Source: Couchioplanes caeruleus (GTDB lineage Bacteria; Actinomycetota; Actinomycetes; Mycobacteriales; Micromonosporaceae). Taken from it: DNA of 64,000 nt. The DNA lies in assembly GCF_003751945.1 (NCBI RefSeq), contig NZ_RJKL01000001.1:1736001-1800000 (forward strand). The letters are read 5' to 3'. The notes under the pieces are model-generated. The model searched no databases and was not told the origin of the DNA. It saw nothing but the letters and a program-made list of their open reading frames with translations. Shown in pieces: positions 60,487-64,000 of this stretch. How positions within the stretch are numbered: position 1 is the first letter of the stretch; each line of letters opens with the position of its first letter. The position numbers were made by a program, and so were the translations under genes.

Positions 60487-61572
60487 TCATGCCTCCCCGG
60501 CGTCGAGCTCGGCGACGAGCTGCGCGCGCTGCTCCACGAGCTGCGCGGTCGGCTCGGCGAAGACGTGGTCGAACAGCGTGCGCGGGTCGGCCACGACGTC
60601 CGCGTTCAGCTTGGTGCGCACCTCGGCGGCGAACGCCTCGGCCTCGTCCTCGGCGGTCCGCACCGCCTCGTCGTCGATCAGACCCCGGTGCCGCAGGTAC
60701 GTCTGCAGCCGGGCGAGCGGGTCGGCGGCGGCCCACCGGGTCACCTCGGCCTCGTCCCGGTACCGGGTGGCGTCGTCGGCGTTGGTGTGCGCCTCCATCC
60801 GGTAGGTGTGCGCCTCCACCAGGTAGGGGCCGCGGCCGGACCGGGCGTGCTGCACCGCGGTGGTGAGCACGGAGAGCACGGCGAGCAGGTCGTTGCCGTC
60901 GACCTGCTCGGAGACGACGCCGTATCCGACGCCCTTGTAGGCCAGGGCGGGCGCCGCCGTCTGCTGGGCCAGCGGCACGGAGATCGCGTACCCGTTGTTC
61001 TGGATGAAGAAGACGACCGGCGCGCGCCGCACAGCGGCGAAGTTGAGCGCCTCGTGGAAGTCGCCCTCGCTGGTGCCGCCGTCGCCGATCAGCGCCAGCA
61101 CCACGCCGTCCTCGCCCTTGCGGCGCAGGGCCTCGGCCAGGCCGACCGCGTGGATGGTCTGGGTGGCCAGCGGGGTGCACTGCGGAGCCACCTTGACCGC
61201 CGCCGGGTCGTAGCCGCAGTGCCAGTCGCCGCGCAGCAGGGTCAGCACCTCGGCCGGGTCGAGGCCCCGGGCGACGAGGGCGACGCTGTCGCGGTAGGTG
61301 GGGAACAGCCAGTCGTCGTCGCGCAGCGCGAGGACGGCGGCGATCTGGCACGCCTCCTGGCCGCGGCTGGACGGGTAGACGGCGAGCCGGCCCTGCTTGG
61401 TCAGCGCGGTGGCCTGGGTGTCGAAGCGTCGGCCGAGCACCATCCGCCGGTGCGCCTCGACGAGCAGCTCGTCGCTCGGCCGCACATGACCGGCCGGAGC
61501 GGGCGTCTCGGTGCCGTCCGCGGCGACGAAACGCACGGGTTCCGGGGAAGGCAGCAGATCCTCAAGCCGCAT
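60487..61572 (-). CDS. bkdA: Branched-chain 2-oxoacid dehydrogenase E1 alpha subunit
   Basis: This 361-residue subunit holds the thiamine diphosphate motif GDGGTSEGDFHEALNFAAVR followed by FFIQNNGYAIS (GD to NN spacing as expected), and a phosphorylation-loop-like region YRMEAHTNADDATRYRDEAE. N-terminal RMVLGRRFDTQATALTKQGR and SSRGQEACQIA are typical of the E1alpha family. It is the first gene of the operon, and the gap to the divergent Lrp-type regulator (61573-61691) should contain the promoter. The ribosome binding site is weak. Substrates are the oxoacids of valine, leucine and isoleucine. Confidence 0.94.
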   Translation of the reverse strand: MRLEDLLPSPEPVRFVAADGTETPAPAGHVRPSDELLVEAHRRMVLGRRFDTQATALTKQGRLAVYPSSRGQEACQIAAVLALRDDDWLFPTYRDSVALVARGLDPAEVLTLLRGDWHCGYDPAAVKVAPQCTPLATQTIHAVGLAEALRRKGEDGVVLALIGDGGTSEGDFHEALNFAAVRRAPVVFFIQNNGYAISVPLAQQTAAPALAYKGVGYGVVSEQVDGNDLLAVLSVLTTAVQHARSGRGPYLVEAHTYRMEAHTNADDATRYRDEAEVTRWAAADPLARLQTYLRHRGLIDDEAVRTAEDEAEAFAAEVRTKLNADVVADPRTLFDHVFAEPTAQLVEQRAQLVAELDAGEA

Positions 61573-61691
61573 GGCGACGCTCGCTCTCTCTGGACGCCTG
61601 ATCGCATCAGCGTGGATTCGAGGCGATGTACGGTCAAGAGCGCCGGATGATCTCAGACGAATGGCCGATGCCGGCGGACGGGAGCGGCAAC

Positions 61692-62201
61692 ATGTCCACG
61701 GAGAGGCCTCCGGCGGACGGTCCGGCTGGACGTTCTGCCGGACCGCTTGACCCGACCGACGCGGCCCTGCTGGCGGAGCTGCGCCGCGACGGGCGGATCT
61801 CGATCCGCGCGCTAGCAGAACGTACCCATATTTCCCGGTCGAACGCCTACACCCGGGTTTCCCGGATGGTCGAGGACGGCACGATCCGCGGCTTCTCCGC
61901 CGAGGTCGACCCGCACAGCGTCGGGCTGGGCACGACCGCGTACGTCGCGATCACCATCGATCAGACCGCCTGGCGCCTGGTCGCGGCGGGGATCAGCGAG
62001 ATCCCGTACGTGGAGCATTTCGCCCTGATCGGCGGCGACAACGACGTCCTCGCGCTGGTCCGGGCACCGGACAACACCGCGCTGCGAGACGTCGTCCTGG
62101 ACCGCATCCAGGACATTCCGGGCGTACGCACCACGCGCACCTGGCTGGTGTTCGAGGAACGAACCGGGCGAGGGGTGCCCTACGGCGACGGGGAGGGATG
62201 A
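61692..62201 (+). CDS. Lrp/AsnC family regulator, probable regulator of the bkd operon
   Basis: This 169-residue protein has the AsnC-type HTH (DAALLAELRRDGRISIRALA, ERTHISRSNAYTRVSRMVED) and the C-terminal ligand-binding RAM domain (GTTAYVAITIDQTAWRLVAA; EHFALIGGDNDVLALVRAPD). It is divergent from the bkd operon, the usual position of BkdR, which responds to branched-chain amino acids. The N-terminal 25 residues are Pro-rich and less conserved. ATG at 61692 follows GGGAGCGGCAAC; ATGs at 61626, 61647 and 61668 are alternative starts with poorer sites. Confidence 0.9.
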   Translation: MSTERPPADGPAGRSAGPLDPTDAALLAELRRDGRISIRALAERTHISRSNAYTRVSRMVEDGTIRGFSAEVDPHSVGLGTTAYVAITIDQTAWRLVAAGISEIPYVEHFALIGGDNDVLALVRAPDNTALRDVVLDRIQDIPGVRTTRTWLVFEERTGRGVPYGDGEG

Positions 62202-62229
62202 TCGGGGCACTGTGGCGGCCATCACAGAC

Positions 62230-62246
62230 CGTGAAAATCGTTCACG
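62230..62246. promoter_or_regulatory. Perfect inverted repeat upstream of the Ser/Thr kinase gene
   Basis: CGTGAA-AATCG-TTCACG is a perfect 6-bp inverted repeat in an A/T-richer stretch, 29 nt after the Lrp stop and about 180 nt upstream of the kinase start. It may be an operator or promoter-proximal site; which protein would bind is unknown. Confidence 0.45.
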
Positions 62247-62422
62247 ATCGTTACCATCTCCGGTCGGTGCACCACTTCCCCAGGTCGGGTACGATGTCGG
62301 CCATTCACATGAGGCGATCAGCATCGTGATCGATCCCGCGACGCCGGGACGAGCCGGTGCGGATCTCACGGTGAGTAGTGGCGTTAGGCCACGGTCGATC
62401 GACGGTCTGGGGAGGGATCACG

Positions 62423-63967
62423 GTGCGATCACTCGCGGGCCGCTATCGGGTGGAGGACGCTGTCGGGCGGGGCGGCAGCGCGGTCGTACACCGCGGCTGG
62501 GACCGCACGCTCAAGCGCCCGGTGGCGATCAAGCTCTTCTCGCCGTACCGGTACGGCACCGAGGAGCCCGCCGTCGACGTGCTGCGGGAGGCGCGGGCCG
62601 CGGCCGGACTCAGCCACCCGAACGTCGCCCGGGTCTACGACTACGGCGAGGCGATCGAGGGCGACGAGCGGCACCCGTACCTCATCATGGAGTTCCTCGA
62701 GGGTGACACCCTCGCCGACGAGCTTGCCCGCACCGGCGCGCTCGAATGGCAACGGGCCGTCGCGATCTGCGCGGACACCGCCGCCGCCCTGGCCGCCGCG
62801 CACGTGCGCAACCTGGTGCACCGCGACGTCAAGCCCCGCAACGTCATGCTCACCCCGGGCGGCGTCAAGGTCCTCGACTTCGGCATCGCCACCCTCGCCG
62901 GACAGAACAGCTTCGACACCCAGGGGCGGCTCTGGGGCACCCCGGCGACCCTCGCGCCGGAGCAACTGCGCGGCGAGCCGACCTACCCCGCCGCGGACGT
63001 GTACGCGCTGGGTCTGCTGCTGTTCGAGTGCCTCACCGGCTCGCGCGCGTGGCCCGGCACCACGGTCGGCGAGATTCTCGCCGCCCGGGCCGAGGGCCGG
63101 ACGCCGCGCCTGCCGCGCATCGCCGGCCTCCCCCGCGAGATCATCCGTCTCTACGACGACTGCACGGCCGAGGAGGCCGCCCGCCGCCCGTCGGCCGCGG
63201 CCGCCGTCGAGATCCTCGGCCGGGCCATCGGCAGGATGCCGACCGTGCGCCCGGCCGTCGCCAGGATGCCGGCTCCCACCGCTGCCGGCAGCGCCGCGGC
63301 CCGCACCGCCGCCGGCAGAGCCCCGGCTCTCGCCACCCTCGGCAGCACTCCGGCACTGACCGCCCTCGGCCGCGTTCCGGTCGCCGTCGTCGGCGGTGTC
63401 CGGGCGATCGGACGGACCCGGTCCCGTCGCCGCGCCGCCGCCACCGCGTCGATGGCCGTCGCCGCGGCGATCGTCAGTGTCCTCGGCCTCCAGATCGCCA
63501 ACGGCGGCGCGGCGCCGCACGGACGGCAGGCGGAGGCCGCCGCCGACGGCGCGGCCGGTGCCGCCGGCATGACCCCGACGCCGCAGGTCATGCCGCGCCC
63601 GACCACGAGCGCGCCGGCGCGCGATCTCCCCGCGGAGGCGGACCACCCGGTCCGTAAGCCGCCCGCCGGCACCATCCACGACATCGTGGCGCCGCCGACC
63701 GCCACCGTGACCTGGACCCGGCCGGCGCCGCACCCCACGACCACCGCCCCGGCCACCGAGCCGCCGGCGACCCATACCCCGGGCACGCCGCCGCCGGGCA
63801 CGACGGCACCGACGACGGAGCCGACGACGGAGCCGACGACGGCCCCGCCCACCTTGCCACCGGTCGAGACCACCACGGTCCCGCAACCGTCCACGCAGGT
63901 CACCACCCCGCCGCCGGTGACCACGGCGCCCACGCCGGATGTGATCCTCGCCGAGATTCTCCCGTGA
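62423..63967 (+). CDS. Membrane Ser/Thr protein kinase with Pro/Thr-rich extracellular tail
   Basis: This 514-residue kinase has an N-terminal Hanks-type domain (about 1-270): YRVEDAVGRGGSAVVHRGWD, PVAIKLF with the ATP lysine, catalytic VHRDVKPRNVML, metal-binding DFGIATLAG, and activation segment GTPATLAPEQL. An Ala-rich linker leads to one transmembrane helix near 355 (ATASMAVAAAIVSVLGLQI) and an extracellular tail of Thr/Pro repeats (TTAPTTEPTTEPTT) with no PASTA domain. GTG at 62423 follows GGAGGGATCACG. It would phosphorylate cytosolic proteins in response to an external or cell-wall signal. The tail may be glycosylated, as in other actinomycete surface proteins. It is near the window end and has no visible partner phosphatase. 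Confidence 0.9.
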   Translation: MRSLAGRYRVEDAVGRGGSAVVHRGWDRTLKRPVAIKLFSPYRYGTEEPAVDVLREARAAAGLSHPNVARVYDYGEAIEGDERHPYLIMEFLEGDTLADELARTGALEWQRAVAICADTAAALAAAHVRNLVHRDVKPRNVMLTPGGVKVLDFGIATLAGQNSFDTQGRLWGTPATLAPEQLRGEPTYPAADVYALGLLLFECLTGSRAWPGTTVGEILAARAEGRTPRLPRIAGLPREIIRLYDDCTAEEAARRPSAAAAVEILGRAIGRMPTVRPAVARMPAPTAAGSAAARTAAGRAPALATLGSTPALTALGRVPVAVVGGVRAIGRTRSRRRAAATASMAVAAAIVSVLGLQIANGGAAPHGRQAEAAADGAAGAAGMTPTPQVMPRPTTSAPARDLPAEADHPVRKPPAGTIHDIVAPPTATVTWTRPAPHPTTTAPATEPPATHTPGTPPPGTTAPTTEPTTEPTTAPPTLPPVETTTVPQPSTQVTTPPPVTTAPTPDVILAEILP

Positions 63968-64000
63968 CCCGCGCCGGCTGACGACCGCAAACCGGTTGCG

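Noticed and set aside
63780..63900. Short repeated units in DNA near the window end
   Set aside because: They are codon-level repeats of the Thr/Pro/Glu tail of the kinase rather than an independent repeat element.
1..64000. Search by eye for tRNA, rRNA, riboswitch and CRISPR arrays
   Set aside because: No cloverleaf-like sequence, rRNA segment, conserved riboswitch core or regularly spaced repeats were found.

Overview
The window is very GC-rich (low 70s percent by eye), gene-dense DNA with actinomycete-style GTG/ATG starts, purine-rich ribosome binding sites and many ATGA/GTGA stop-start overlaps. The gene content (enediyne PKS, SARP regulator, F420-linked enzymes, ECF42 sigma factor, bkd operon with an Lrp regulator) fits a filamentous actinomycete, most likely a Micromonosporaceae member; the family is inference.

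Region 1 (1-23.2 kb) is the edge of a secondary-metabolite cluster. It opens inside unbU (E5-type membrane protein) and continues with an iterative enediyne polyketide synthase (KS-AT-ACP-KR-DH-PPTase) and its hotdog thioesterase: the warhead core of enediyne clusters. An F420-reductase-like protein follows. Regulators come next: a SARP/NB-ARC activator and two paralogous AraC proteins with N-terminal HTH domains flanking an ABC1/UbiB-type kinase. A nine-gene minus-strand operon (23.16 to 12.73 kb) encodes two-domain VOC protein, ABM-fused unknown, DAO flavoenzyme, VOC, VOC, berberine-bridge-type flavoenzyme, acyl-CoA ligase, two-part class III CoA-transferase and PIG-L/LmbE deacetylase. Most junctions overlap by 4-8 nt. 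The VOC proteins, with a fourth at 23.96 kb, share a tail signature and are candidates for drug-binding self-resistance.

Region 2 (23.3-40.1 kb) is accessory or housekeeping: a MmcQ/YjbR protein, a 212-bp IS5-like miniature element carrying a broken ECF sigma-factor fragment, small membrane proteins, an ArsR/MFS divergent pair with a perfect operator-like palindrome, a secreted beta-helix protein, a GAF-EAL phosphodiesterase, an ECF42 sigma factor with its YCII/DGPF partner, a large secreted protein, TauE/SafE, SRPBCC and a STAND ATPase. Remnants of a WD40 gene and a TAP-like hydrolase also lie here.

Region 3 (40.1-50.7 kb) is a compact Tc-type toxin locus: a 1137-aa TPR-headed TcA-like protein and a 1931-aa TcB-TcC (SpvB/TcdB-middle/RHS) fusion, translationally coupled, with a divergent PadR regulator and a membrane protein.

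Region 4 (50.8-64 kb) holds DUF2243 and CtaG-type membrane proteins, two STAS-domain proteins, an ATP-grasp protein, a divergent LLM oxidoreductase/TetR pair, a branched-chain 2-oxoacid dehydrogenase operon (E1alpha-E1beta-E2 plus an AceE-like E1) with a divergent Lrp-type regulator, and a membrane Ser/Thr kinase. No rRNA, tRNA or CRISPR array was seen.
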